Assembly (NCBI GenBank): GCA_933228895.1
Contig: OW121848.1
Span: forward strand, 133,814,615-133,878,614
DNA length: 64,000 nt
Direction of reading: 5' to 3'
From: Platycnemis pennipes
Taxonomy: Eukaryota > Arthropoda > Insecta > Odonata > Platycnemididae
The notes below the pieces were generated by a model, which searched no databases, was not told the origin of the DNA, and saw only the letters and a program-made list of their open reading frames with translations. Position 1 is the first letter of the stretch, and the number at the start of each line of letters is the position of its first letter. Positions 51,150 through 63,845 of this stretch are shown one piece after another. Both the position numbers and the translations under genes were made by a program.

Positions 51150-53360
51150 AAATTTGGGAGATGTTATGATAAATTTGAGTAAGAGTGAATTTAATGCTTT
51201 TCAACAGCAGCATTAAAAAGTTTAATTTTACATCTGAGTACGTGATATTAAATTAAATTACAATTAAACATATCTTAATTATTACAGCGAATGTTGGATT
51301 GTAAATTTCTCAGTTACAAATGACTGCATGGAGTACCCAAACATCCATGCCCCAGAGGTGTGAAGAGTCCGAGTGTACCCCATGACCTCGAGATTGACAC
51401 TCAAAAGATTTACCCTGCCGCCACCGAGGCCGGCAATATACCTAGGTACCCCGAAGGAAAACCTGTGCTGAGGAAACCCTTATCAAAACTTTTACATTGC
51501 TAGGAAATAACATAATAAGCTGCAAAGAACTTTACATGATTCCCTGATATAAAAATTAAGTGTAATAATGAAAGCTACATAAATAAAAATATCATTTCAT
51601 TGAGAAAGTAACACTAGTGTAAACAAAGAATAATGAAATTATTTTCAAAAAATCTAACTTCAAAAACATTTTCCTCAGTAAATATTCATATTTTGGCCAA
51701 CTGTGTGAATTGCTTACAACTTTTCACAATTTTTATTTTCTCGAGTAGCATATTATAAACTTAAGGGTTCACATGGAAACGAATGATTATATGTGGTTAG
51801 CGGTTATATTTAGTTTAATGAAAAACATATTTTGCCTTTTGAAATGAAACTTAAATGCACTGCCAGATATATTTGGTACATAACAAGTCATCATATAAAA
51901 TGATTTCAATACCTTGAGGGACACTATGAGTTCTTTCTGGGAAGCTACATGCGGCCAGGGGATATACCTCCCCTCTACTGCCGTTCTGAATCCCGTAAGC
52001 AGCTAATCTAAGTAAGTCTTTATAAGCTTCTCGGGGCAACGTACCTTCGGGATTCACGCTGTGGCTAAGCCTAACTTAATTTCCACTCTCAGTAGATCTC
52101 CTATCCTCACTTTAATGCGAGAAAATTGTGTAGATTGACTCAAACCAAAGTTCTAAGGTAAGTTTCCTCACGTACCTATACACATCCTCAAATAATAATA
52201 TTTAAACAACGCTGGAAAAGTTAATTTCCCACATCACCTTTTTCCATAGGATTTCTTCAGCCAACTCTTCTTCTTTTCACAGTTGCTGTTCCAAATATCC
52301 CCAGCGCACACCATATCGTTGGCTCGTAAGCTACAATTAGCATATCGTAGAACATAAATCAATGGCATCCTGGAAGAAAAGTTCTCAACCGCATCCTGCT
52401 ACGCGCAATCGCTTTTTCTAAAGACAAGGCAGGAGGCAAGCTCTATCTGGAACAAAGACATGCACGGTTTAAGAACGGAATTGGCCATAAAGAACCTTTT
52501 TATAACTTGGAGATAAAAATGTTGTCCCTACCCAACGAGTGTTGCTTTTTCCGTTAATGTTTCGGGTTTAATGCCTCTTAACTGTCATTTTACATCCGTT
52601 CTAAAACTAGTCAAACAAGCTGCAGTACTTTCTCAAAGTAGGTATTTTAAAGTTTACCGATAAAGGGATTTTGATAAATCGAAAATATTAATGTCTTTTT
52701 GATAGGAACGTACGTAATACGTTAGCCTGGCTATTCAAACGCCGTTGGCTCGGAAAGACAGTCGCGTTTTCTTCTGAAAATCTTAAGATTAGATAAGTCA
52801 CTTCCGACTGAAACTTGGTATAGGTTAGTTTGGAGAATTTAAATTCCTGGCCGCATGCTCGAAGTTTTGCTATAGCGTCACCCCGCACCTTACTAATTGA
52901 TCGGCCCTCGAAGTACGAAATAGTTTAAGCAATCGGAGCTCTTTAAAGCTTGTGTAAATCGCAGCTCGTGAATGCTAAGCAGGGACTTTTGCGACACAAC
53001 GAACGTAGGACAGTAAAAGGCCTTCTGCTAAAATTTTGATTGAAACTTAGGTTAGTTGTACTTGAAAGTTTTTTGCTGATATGATTCTTAATTGATCTCC
53101 AATTTTAAGTCGGGAACAATCTTTTGCCAATGAAAATTGAGATATCTTAAAAAAATCCAAAATGTGACGGTTGATTTGACTGTCATATAGCTAGATTTAA
53201 ATTGTCTTTCTTAATCAAAAAAGAATATAGGGGCTTAAACAGACATTGCTCGTGAAAGCAGACTAGCTAAGAATGGTAGTGGAAAATCTCTTTGTGGTGT
53301 TAAAATGCTCTAACTGACTATTACACACCAGTTGTTGTGAATCTCTTGTCAATTTTATAA
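51150..53360. other. AT-rich stretch, nothing recognised
   Basis: A 68-codon minus ORF (51851-52057) has a reasonable amino-acid mix but no homology I can name. It could be a decayed mobile-element piece. Confidence 0.35.
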
Positions 53361-53364
53361 TAAT

Positions 53365-53575
53365 TTAGGAATTGGGTCGGTGTTGGCGGCTAGAGTACCG
53401 GTATACCATACAAGAGGGCGGGTTCTAAACCGGAAAGTGGCTTTTTCTCATAGGTATATCAATCCCTAATTAGGTGTGATGTGGAGAAATTTTTAAATTC
53501 AATGCCGCGTCTGCCAGATGGGACGTAAAACAGTGGACCCCTTGGTGTCTTTCATTCTCATTCATGGTAGATTAA
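53365..53575 (+). mobile_element. SINE of the 14.2-kb family, plus strand
   Basis: tRNA-like head (GGCGGCTAGAGTACCGG; B-box-like GGGTTCTAAACCGG near 53424-53437), then the body GGGACGTAAAACAGTGGACC near 53520-53540 in plus orientation, opposite to most copies here. Confidence 0.75.
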
Positions 53576-53879
53576 TTCTGACGAGTTTCTGTCAGTTCTT
53601 CTTCGACACCGTGAAATCTACATCTTATACATCTATTACGACGGCCTTTTACAAATCTTGCTGATCTATTTTGCACACGCTCTAATTCATTTACATATAC
53701 TAGTCCCATCCCATATAATACAGGCACCTCCTAAAGGAGGCGTCAAATGTGAGAGTTTATACTAAAATTTCGCAAGGGCAATCCGCAAATTTTCCAATTG
53801 ACCAATTTTCTTTATCACGTTGCATCGTAACTTTTAATTGCACGTGACTAGTGGCTGTGGTCCTCTGCCTTTCACTCAG

Positions 53880-54370
53880 TCTAGTAGCGTCTTCCGGGGT
53901 GGTTGCAAAGCCGGGAACTAGGGTGATCGGAGAGTAGTCGGGAAGGGACTCTCCTCGTCTGGCGATTTGAGTGGGCGTCGCGGCTTTCCCACTCCACTCA
54001 CCCTTGTGGTGGCGGCGTGGGCGGGAGAGGTGCCATGGCAACGTGGAGGGGGGAGGAAGAAGGAGAGGAGATGAACGAGGGGGTGGGGAGGGGGCGAGAA
54101 ACAGTGGGAGGGAGGGGGACCGTTGGAAGGATGAGCAAGGGAGGGGTTGTGGGCGAGGGACGCGACGAGTCCCCTTCTGGCCGGATAAATGATTCACGAC
54201 CAGTGTCACTAATGGAGGAGAAATTCCCTCGGTCAGGGGTGAGAAGGGCCAACTGCCAGGGACACGATTTGTCACGAAGAATCACGAGCCTTTGGCCTGG
54301 GTTGGTTTATGGGGCGGTCCTTCTGCACTGGGCGGCGGAAGTGAACAATGCCGTGACTGGCTCAAGTCGA
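53880..54370. other. GC-rich, purine-rich island
   Basis: Plus-strand G runs between 54000 and 54150, CpG-moderate. Minus-strand ORFs are Pro/Ser-rich shadows. Foldback A4 begins shortly downstream. Confidence 0.4.
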
Positions 54371-54601
54371 TAATGCGGGAAGGGATTAGTACACAAAAGC
54401 CGAAGAGGATTGCCCGAAGAGAAGGTGAGATTGCTATCGGCATCCTTAAACGTCATCGCTCAATGAACAATTTCCCGAGGTACAAACTGTAAGAGGGAAA
54501 CTCGTAGACCTTAAGAAATATTAATATCGTTAGTTCATTGACGAAATAGTAGGAGAACAGGTATCAACTCTGCTGTTTCCACATACAAGTTTATTAGGCA
54601 C

Positions 54602-54634
54602 GACCATGGTTTCGTAGCAAGGCTACATCATCAG
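54602..54634 (-). ncRNA. Hammerhead-like core in foldback A4, left arm
   Basis: Read on the minus strand: CTGATGA, extra T, perfect stem GTAGC/GCTAC with loop CTT, GAA, ACCATGGT, C. This is the cleaner of the two cores in this element. Confidence 0.5.
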
Positions 54635-54736
54635 GAGAACATTTTAGCGAAAATTTCCTGTATATATAGTAAACTATGTAGGAAAAAGGAGGGGGAGGGG
54701 AGAATAAGTGGGAGAGGGGGGGTGGAGAGAGCCCCT

Positions 54737-54770
54737 CTGATGATGATAGCCTTGCTACGAAACCATGGTC
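54737..54770 (+). ncRNA. Hammerhead-like core in foldback A4, right arm
   Basis: CTGATGA, a TGATAGC/GCTAC stem side, loop CTT, GAA, the 8-nt palindrome ACCATGGT, C (GTC). In this arm the stem is imperfect by two inserted bases relative to the left arm. Confidence 0.45.
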
Positions 54771-55926
54771 GTACCTAATAAACGTGTATTTGAAAACAGC
54801 AGAGTTGATATCTTTTCTCCTGCTATGAATAACTTCCACAAAATTTTGCCTGAGACTGTCGTACATTTACGAAATGATAAATAAAGTATTCAAACATTTA
54901 TATTGATTACCATTACGATTTCCGTATACGACAAATTTCATAAGAATATGTCACAACGGAATGTGTATCATTTGATGTTACACTCGAACTTAACGTTATT
55001 TTCTGATCAATATTTTACGAGATACGGGGGATTGATGTACTATGTTGGGGCATCACTCACTAAAATTTATCGCACTTAAAAAAACCAAATAAAGGGAAGG
55101 GCAAACTTGAAGACGTAAATGCCAAAGCAAAACATGAGTTATTAAATTTGAATATTACATAATGTAGGTATATAAGAATGCCAATGGAAATTTCAACATT
55201 AGTGGCGCGGAAGAAATACATTACATTTCTCATGATAAATGTCAAATTACATGAAGGAGTTTCTTGAAGAACATACCCAGCAGAATAAAAGAGAGAGGCG
55301 TGGATGGAGATGAGAATAATAGCGGAAGGGGAAGGGAAATGAAAGAACTGATGAAGGGAACACAGGAAAAACTATGCAAAGCTTTCTTCACGTATAAGAC
55401 CAGCAGGGATGATTAATATAATTAAATGAGAAATTAAACAATGTACCATAAATTTGAATAGCCACGCACCAGAAGATATAAATTGTTTGAGAAATCCTGA
55501 GAAGTACATACATTACAAGAACAATAAGTCATGACAAAACGCTGTAAAAAACGACGGATATAAAATCTTAAGCATGACTTCCCAAGAGAATTAAACTGTG
55601 CAACCTTACATTGCAATTAAACTACGCTTTTCACAGACGTAAATGTATAATTATATAGATTTAGTATAAAGAAGTGACATGAGACCAAAGGATGGTAATC
55701 AAATATGACTTTGAAAGGGAAATCTTCGTCACAAGTTGGAAAGATGTCAAATTGCTGACTACTATTTCAAAAATGCAGAAGAAGATTTTTACGAGTTTTT
55801 GGATCTTAAAATAGGTACTCCACTAACCTAAGAAAATTAAGTAAGCATAAAATATAGATACCTACATATAAAAAAATTTCAATGATAGGAGTCTTGAAAA
55901 CAGAAAAAAATTGACGAATTATACGA

Positions 55927-56066
55927 CGAAAAAGGATCTGATGCTTTCCCGGCGTATGCTGGTAGTAAAGGCTGCTCGGGTGCTCCACCGGGTAATCTCC
56001 TCCCCGAAACGTCGGCAGCCATGGAGGAGATTACCCGGTGGAGCACCCGAGCAGCCTTTACTACCA
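55927..56066 (+). mobile_element. Foldback element B3 with 13-bp target duplication
   Basis: Arms 55960-56003 and 56023-56066 (44 bp, perfect) surround a 19-nt loop that contains GAAACGTCGG. The left end has the family segment GCTTTCCCGGCGTAT. A perfect ACGAATTATACGA duplication flanks it (55914-55926 and 56067-56079). Only the 3' half of the hammerhead-like motif (GAA, ACGT, C) is present; no CTGANGA box is visible. Confidence 0.85.
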
Positions 56067-56093
56067 ACGAATTATACGATGCTTATAATCTAA

Positions 56094-56253
56094 TAGTGTA
56101 CAGACTAGGTATATAGAAGAATATAAAATCTACCAACATTTGTAAAATACAGACATACAGACGAAAATGCATTTAGCATAAATAAGAAAACATTTTTCTG
56201 TCACATTTCAAACAATTAAATTTTACTATGCAATGGCTATGATATCAACAAAT
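56094..56253 (+). repeat. Local duplicate, copy 1
   Basis: Matches 57196-57362 in direct orientation, including TAGTGTACAGACTAGGT, ATAGAAGAATATAAAATC and TTTCTGTCACATTTCAAAC. It contains no recognisable gene or terminal repeats. Confidence 0.85.
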
Positions 56254-57195
56254 TTGGTTACGGCTTCCAAAATGTTTTCTAAGAACATCATCGGCGGTCA
56301 ACTACAAATAGTGTTCCACGGGAGATCTGGTTAGTGGAAAGGCAGCTATTCCCAAGGGAGTCAAATTCCGAAATTGGCAGACAGATTTCTGTCGGAACCT
56401 TTTTCCTTCAGGGATACATTACTGATCATAATTCAAGGCAGTTTCACATCTCATAGATAAGACGTTGAAATACATATATTTTGGCGCTTAACCTCGAAAG
56501 TAGTCCAACGTCAACACAGGTAATGCCTTACTCTCATCCTTTCTATAAAAATGCAACCGATATCTCTTCCCTTTTGAATTTTGACTTCTTACGACTTCGC
56601 TCCAGACCAGATGTGGGATCACAGATCCTTAATTTGCGTTGCTGCTTTTTTTATTAATGACTCAACAACCATTGAAAGAGACTTTACAGAGTAACCATCA
56701 TAATGCCTCATTCCACTCATTAACATTAGTAATTTGAAGCAACAGACGATATTTGTAATTATCCAACATGTTTTAGGAAGCCTAAAGGGAAAAAATATAA
56801 GTGTATCGTGAGCACGCGCGCTCTGTAGTGCGTCCTAGGCACTGGATCCTGGAGAAACAGAGTGAAACAAGGTGTGAAGACTGCTAGACTGCTCCTTGGC
56901 TAGGAGGAGGACCGGGACAAAACGATCCGTGAAAAGAAGGCGTAGGAGGAAGTTCTTGTTTGGGAACAGAGGAAGATGCTAAAGAAATTAAGTAGGTGAT
57001 AGATATGTAGAGGTAATTTACTGCGATGGAATTATAAATTGTTACAAAAGATTCACCTAATATGCACGAAAAGCAAGGAAGAAGTAGGACATTTTAAATA
57101 AGATAAAGGGTATTTCTTACTGCCATTTCCGTAGCTTGCTTCTTCTCAATATATTATTCGTTCATCTTTCTTGGGCCAATACATTGGGGAACACA

Positions 57196-57362
57196 TAGTG
57201 TACAGACTAGGTGTATAGAAGAATATAAAATCTACCAACATTTGCTAAAATACAGACGAAAATGCTAAATTTGTTCTTCGCGAAGGGCCCATAAGAAAAC
57301 ACTTTTCTGTCACATTTCAAACAATTAAATTTTACTATTCAATGGCTATGATATCGACAAAT
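57196..57362 (+). repeat. Local duplicate, copy 2
   Basis: Second copy, 1.1 kb from the first. It differs by small indels, including an extra TTGTTCTTCGCGAAGGGCCC segment absent from copy 1. Confidence 0.85.
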
Positions 57363-57959
57363 GAGGTTATTAATTAAAACTTTTTTCATCCAAGGTTGGG
57401 AAGAAATGCGTGTGGTGGTATATTTTGTGACTAAAATTGTACCAAATTTAGCCGTGGGACATGGGCTTAGGATTTTTATGAAATCTTTCCATCCATACGT
57501 TAGTGTAAGGAGTTGGGTGCCTATACTGCTCATGAAGTCGCTAGTTTTCCTTGGTAATAATTTTATTCTCGTGGTGGCTTCCAGGGTATAATGTAAAGGT
57601 AGATATAGAGATGATATAACACGCTCTGGGCTTGTTCGTTCTCACCTGTTAAAAAGAACATAGAGCAGGGTACTGAGGTGGAGAGTGTGAGAGAAAGTAG
57701 AGTTTGTGCGTTGGGAAAGAAATTATAGTAATGGGGGAAAGATAAAGCAGTGTTGCAATAGTAATCATGGTCTACTAAATGCGTAAAAAATCAATTGATG
57801 CAAATAATCTCGCAATTCCTCCCTATTATCCATGGCCTGAATTTTCTTAGTTATCGATTACCTTACCCTGATATACTACGAATGGTTCTCTCGTTCTCCA
57901 CTAAATCTTGACTCGCATTTCCAACGAGAGAAGGATTTCCAAGTGGGTAGTTTTGACGT

Positions 57960-58660
57960 CGCTCGAGAAGGATTTACTCCGCCGTTTCTCCACGAGCCGC
58001 GATGGATTTCCTTCCAATCACTCCCACCCTCTTCCTCCCTCCCTCCTCAAAGAAGAGTTAGAAGGGCAATCGATTCCTCAAACCCGCCCCGAACGTTAAC
58101 GAGCTCGGAAAAAAGGGAACGGCATAGAACGGGGACGGCCATGATTCCGAAGGAGGCGACCCCGCTCGTCCGTCCACTCAATTAAAATTCATGAACCACC
58201 CCGCACGGTGATGGTCACCCTGAAACGATTCCCTTATTGGTCGCGCACGGCTCGGGAACACCCTTACCCCCCACCCACCCCCTCTCTCTTCCTCACCCTC
58301 CCTTTGCACGCCGCCCATCAAATTTTCAGCAACCCTCCCACGCCCCCCCCTCCCCCTATCGTCCATCATCAGTTCCAAAGGGAAGACGAGGAGGGAGAGA
58401 AAGGCCGAAAAGAAAGGAACGAGACGAATCGACGCGGTCGCTTATGAGTGAGGAGGGAGAGGGCTAACCCCTCGCTTCCTTTTGAATTATTACGGCGCCC
58501 TCTACACACGGGAGGGAAGAAACCGCCACTTCGGGAGTCGTCAATCATATTCGGATTCCGAATCCTTTTCTCGCCGGGAGGAGGGAGGGAGGTTGGGGGC
58601 GATATGGGAAGGAATAGAACGGAGGAAAAAAATGGGAGTGTGGGAGGAAAACGGTAGTGA
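57960..58660. other. GC-rich island with mixed strand bias
   Basis: Pyrimidine-rich on the plus strand at 58020-58360, then purine-rich at 58370-58640. Several overlapping ORFs in all frames, none with a recognisable family. Confidence 0.4.
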
Positions 58661-60759
58661 AGCACTGATAGGGGATGGGATTTTGCTGTGAATCTGTTTT
58701 GCGGCTTTCAAGGAGCAGGTCGGGCACATTACGCTCCATATTTAATTCAATGGGAATTAAATAAAAAGGATTTTAGTTGACATTACTGTATGTACGGAAT
58801 CAAAGGAATGATAAAATATGAAAAAAAAATCTTTAATGAACGCACGATCCTCCGCTTTATTTTTCATGCATGATAAAATTGCGTCGGAAATAGTTGATGG
58901 CAGGATAAATTCCCACGACTCCACGATCAATTAAAATAAAATATTACCTCTAATTTAAGTCTTAAAATTCGAAAAAATACTTTAAATTAGTACTTTAAAA
59001 CCAAAGAAGCACATTCCTTCGTATTATTATCGTTTTTTTAAGAGGTATAAATAGATGAATCGGCAAAAAGTATTTTTCGAGAGTCCAAATGATCCTCATT
59101 CTGAGAGCCAGGTTTTTTATCGTAAGATCAGTGGATGCTTTTCGTTTTAATGTCGGTTTCTGAATGAAAACTTAAGCTAAGGCTAAGATTAACGCTAAGC
59201 TATGAATCCATTTGCGTCATCGTTGAAAACAGAGCAATCCGAATGCCGGATTCGATTTATTTCTTTTCTTTCAAACTCATCCACATATACTGACTTTCGA
59301 TCTGAAGCACTCTTGTAAGCGAAACACACATGCAACCTCACACTTGTCAAGCATATTTTTTGCGAACTTTCTTGCCTCCACGGCCATGGCCTCTCCATCA
59401 TCTTAACATGCATAGTACACCAATATTGCCTACCATTTTTCATCTACGTACTCCTGATTCTATATCTAAAACTCGCCATTCAATTCTTTCTTCATAATAT
59501 CAAAGTTTTGGCAAATTATATTACATCCATGATAGTTAGATTTAGAGGACGTTGCCACGGTTTAATGAGGTCAAACATGCATAAATATGCCACTGCTAAC
59601 GATTCAATGACTTATAGAGCATAGAAACTACGAGGCACTAATTATGAAGTGAAACTAAAAGGCAGTGTTAGTTCTATTCTCCGAAATCATATTATTTCTT
59701 TGAATTCCGACTGAATCCGAGTCTTGTTGAAGATGACGAGGCAATCAATGTCGACTGAATTGCAGGCACGAAAGGAATGGTGCTAGAGTACAAAAAAAAG
59801 AACATCTAAGGCGGAACATCCACTCCGAAAGTATCAATGGATAAGACGTCCATTGTTTCCATATTTAGGAATTGATAGAAATATGTCTACAGCGGATCGA
59901 CTAATATTTACGTAAAATACATTCACGTCATTATATTTATTTAAAGCTATTTTTCCATCCCATTTCCCTCTGCCATTTCATTCATATATTCCATACTTTA
60001 TCCATCCCAGTAAACCTTCTTTCTTATTACTATTCCTTAGTTAGGGTTTGGAGATATAGAAAAATATAGTGAAATATCGGCAAACTACATACTTTAAACA
60101 TTCCAATTCCACGATTGTTATATGTTTGATTATTCGGAATATCGTCACGTTATAAACCAGTGGCGTAAAACAAGTATATGTGCAGATATATCACTGTATC
60201 GGTAGATATTTTTAAACATTGCATTTATAAAGAAGACTTGGATATCAGGGCCAGGTGGAGAAAGTGGGCATAAGTGGTTATTACATATATTGAAGCATGA
60301 AATATTCTTGTTTTAAAATTAACTGATACAGGGGATAATTTTCGGTATGAACTTAGATACAGTAAAATTTTAAAAGGTAAACAAAGGTTTATCTTAACTC
60401 CTAAAATGATTATTAAATTTTGCTATGTGTTAGAAAATTAAAATCGCAAAAATATATCAAACACCTGTAATTTATATACCAGTATATCGGATTCTAAAAT
60501 AGATCGCTGTATATCGGTATGTATTTCCTAGTCCTATTTCAGCATTTCAAACCCTATTGTTTCCTTGAAATATATACTACTTGAACTGAAACCTTGAAAG
60601 AATGATTGTCGGTAATTATTTGATCAATCAGAACTCTACCTAATTTCTTCCAGCAATTCACCCTGCTCCTCAGCATAGTCTAGCAAAACTAATACAGGAG
60701 GGGTTGTTAAATAGATTAAAAACCTGTGATAAGGGATGGGATTTACGTGAATCCTCTTG

Positions 60760-61190
60760 TCAAGGGTAAAGTTAAGAGGCGAGAATGAGGGAGAGGTGTG
60801 TATATTTTTTTCTGTAGGAATTGTTGTGGGGGGACAGGTCATTGGGTATTGTTGGGAGGAGAGGAAAGGAGAAATGGGTGGTGGGGGATTTGACTCAAAA
60901 TGCTTCAGAGCACATGGGCCTCATGGAGGACTTCCACATTCCTTTTTACGGGCCTCCAAGACAGAGAGAGGGAGAGAGGAGATAAGGGGTCTGCGAGAGG
61001 CCGAGGAAAAAAATTGTGGGACGGCCAAGGTCCCGGGTTTTCGGTGGATACGTGGGATAGGGGTTGGAGAGCTGGAGATAGTCGAGGGTGGAGGGGAGGA
61101 GGTGACTGGTGAGGGTCAGGCACCCGCTGGGTGCAAGCGCGGTTGGGGTAGGATGGGGGTCGGCTTGCTTTGGGGCGAGGAAGGAGGGAA
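60760..61190. other. Purine-rich island
   Basis: Plus strand dominated by GGAG/GGGT words. The 178-codon plus ORF (60757-61293) is low complexity and shows no domain. Confidence 0.4.
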
Positions 61191-61989
61191 AGTCAAATTC
61201 AGAAGGAAAAAAATTTATGAGCGCAGCACTTTGAATGGCATTTGGATTTCATCCGCCTCGGTCGTTCGCCTACGTCTTCGCAGGAAATCGTAATCAGTAA
61301 CCACTCAACCCCATTGCCCGAAAACAGGGAGAATAAGGTTTCCTGGATTGAGAGTGGAAGCTCGAGAGAGCGTTTTTTGGCGCATAAAATAAAAATCAGG
61401 ACAAAGAAAACTGTAGTTAATTCGATAAGACGTGCGAATTAAATTGTAGCACACACATTATCCATAAGAATTTGCCCATGATTATTCTTAAGAATTTCTC
61501 GTCGCAAGGTGTTCATGAATCTGGTCCTTCATCTGGTTTCAAGATGGGTTGTGTTGAGTGGCATCAATGTTACTTTCTTATCTTAAAACTTCTCACTCCC
61601 CAAACATTCTCAAGACGAAGTGCTACAGAAGCGCTAAGAATGAGAAACATCGGTGAAGCACTTTTGGATTATAAGACCAGATTTACCCAACTTTCTCCCT
61701 TGCTGCGTTGTTAAATGGACGTCTAATATTGGCACTCTTGGCATGGAACAAAAACATTTCTTATTTCTTCGTCCATTTTCCCGCGGGAAGCAATCGTATT
61801 ACTTGCATCGATCAATCTAAAAAGAGTCAGTGGCATCAACACCACAAAGAATTTGTTGGAAAGAGATCACAAGATACATTAAGTCTAGGTAGGTATACAA
61901 ATTCACGAAAGTGGCAGTAACAATTGCAACGACTTTATGGGGAATTAAGTAAAAGCGTGTAGCATGGTAGAGAGATAAATGTTTCAGCT

Positions 61990-62215
61990 AAAGAAAGAAG
62001 GGTGGAGAGAAATCTGACATGCGGGTCGTATGGCTTAACCACCCATCGTGCGGACGAAGTGCTGGTCATACACAGTCAATGGCACTCTTCAAAGCCCTCA
62101 AGTGGAGACCAGTGTGTCGATAAAAATTTCGAAGATTCGCTACCAAGATTCGAACCCGAGTAATCGGGATGACTTGATATAACTCTAGTTACCACAGCAG
62201 CCTGATATCCGTAAA
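61990..62215 (-). mobile_element. SINE of the 14.2-kb family, minus strand
   Basis: AGAAGGGTGGAGAGAAATCT at the 3' side, a CGGACGAAGTGCTG body word, and a minus B box GGGTTCGAATCTTGG (about 62143-62157). Confidence 0.7.
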
Positions 62216-62464
62216 CGAAAATATAGGACACTATAGCCCATAGCTGCATCCCTTTTTTCATTTTAATTTTCTAAAGCAAGACACTGAGTGATTTTTCCGA
62301 TGTTCATCATTTTACTCATGTATTGATGAATAACATATCTGACAGATAGTCTGCAGAAATTCCATTTTTAGTATTGTAGTTGTATGTGTATATGCATATG
62401 AAATGCATATGATTACCATTTAGTTTTTGAGCAATTTGAACCCATTTTATGAGCAGGGATTCGT

Positions 62465-62560
62465 CCTTACACTTCCATTCCCATCCTTATACTTTTCCTC
62501 TCAGTCTGAAGCACCTATCAGTGCGGAAACAGACATGGAAACACCTAAGAAGAAAAAGGA
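62465..62560 (-). pseudogene. Small LINE fragment related to 48.74-48.83 kb
   Basis: CTTCCATTCCCATCCTTATAC and the following GTCTGAAGCACCTATCAGTG and GCGGAAACAGAC words match the region just upstream of the FADD motif in the 48-kb LINE. Confidence 0.75.
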
Positions 62561-63845
62561 CATTTATATGTAGCCATATTCGACTAAATGTGGCAGTGAA
62601 TTAATAGGTGAACAATTCTAGGCTAATCTGTCACCGACAACATTTTCAATCATTGACGGAGGGGGATTGATAATTTATCTTCTACAGTGAAAATTTCACT
62701 GAGCGAATGCCACAAAATCATGATTAAAATTTGGCTCTCAGATTTAGAAACGAAGGCAAGTAATAGAAAAAGGGATTGCTCTAAGAATCAGCTCAAATCA
62801 ATAGGGTAAGAAATTTTCTATTTGTACGAATTTGAGGGCTACGGATTGATTGTATGACAAAGGTTTCAGAGTTAGCAGGTAGACCTTAATGTGTCCAATG
62901 ACTGCTTCATAGGAACGCTAGCTTACCTAGAAGCCAGTGACCATAGAAAAAAATTCTTTCTTTTTAGGATTTCATTTTTCTTCATGCTAATTTTCAATCA
63001 ACATGAATACCCGCGACTAAAATAATTTCACTTCTTTAAGACGTTGCGTCACAAAAACTTCTTATATTCTGGCTCAGGCCGAATATCTACACTTCATTAA
63101 GATACGTACGTGAGTCTGTATTATATTTTAATCTGAAAATATGAATGAAAAACAAGCAAAAACAATTTTCCAAGCCCTCTATGGCAGTATAAATTTCGAC
63201 CGAAAAATAGCACGCATAAATTCCTTACATTTGTTGCCATACTGATAAAATGAATACTTAGACGTCAGTGTTCTGGTAACTCGCTAGTGAACATGAAAAG
63301 AAAAAAACTAAAAAAGGGGATATGGTCAAACTTTTGCTTCACATACTGTTTCGTACCGATATTAACTAATGCGGGTTTTAGAACATCCGCAAAGCAATTT
63401 TTCAACTTTTCAAAATATCCCGAATTGAGGAATGGAATATTAATCGATGTAGAAGCATATCGGTTGCCAATGATTATCAGAAGACTGCCTGAAAGTTTTT
63501 TTTTAGGTACAAAGAGATTTTTCGCTAATTTTTCAACTTATAAAACACCAGGTCCGCAACCTACGTTCATTTCTGTACGAAATTTGGAATGTTTTCATTA
63601 AAAGAAAAATGTTATGCACGGACCACCTCCTCAAGACGATAAACATTTTGGGAATCATAGAAACGTTATTCTATATGAATGATTGAGATTCTGCAGGGGA
63701 ATAAGACAAAAAAATAGAATATAATTATCGGTATCGCTTCGTGAAAATGAGTTGCATTCACTTTTTTACGCTATATTAAAGACAAACCATGATTTCAACG
63801 ACTGGCATTAGGAATTAAATTATTGACGATAGTATTACTTATTTG

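Larger units (their letters stand above)
54548..54868 (-). mobile_element. Foldback element A4
   Basis: Arms at about 54563-54634 and 54737-54810 are strongly complementary, with a central G-rich spacer of about 100 bp. The A-family head lies inverted at the right end (minus TCAGGCAAAATTTTGTGGAA near 54833-54852). A short direct repeat ACGAAAT (54541-54547 and 54869-54875) inside a more decayed longer match may be the target duplication. Both arms carry cores. Confidence 0.75.

Noticed and set aside
60757..61293. 178-codon plus ORF
   Set aside because: Gly/Glu/Arg-rich, lying in a purine-rich island; no recognisable domain or splice-supported partner.
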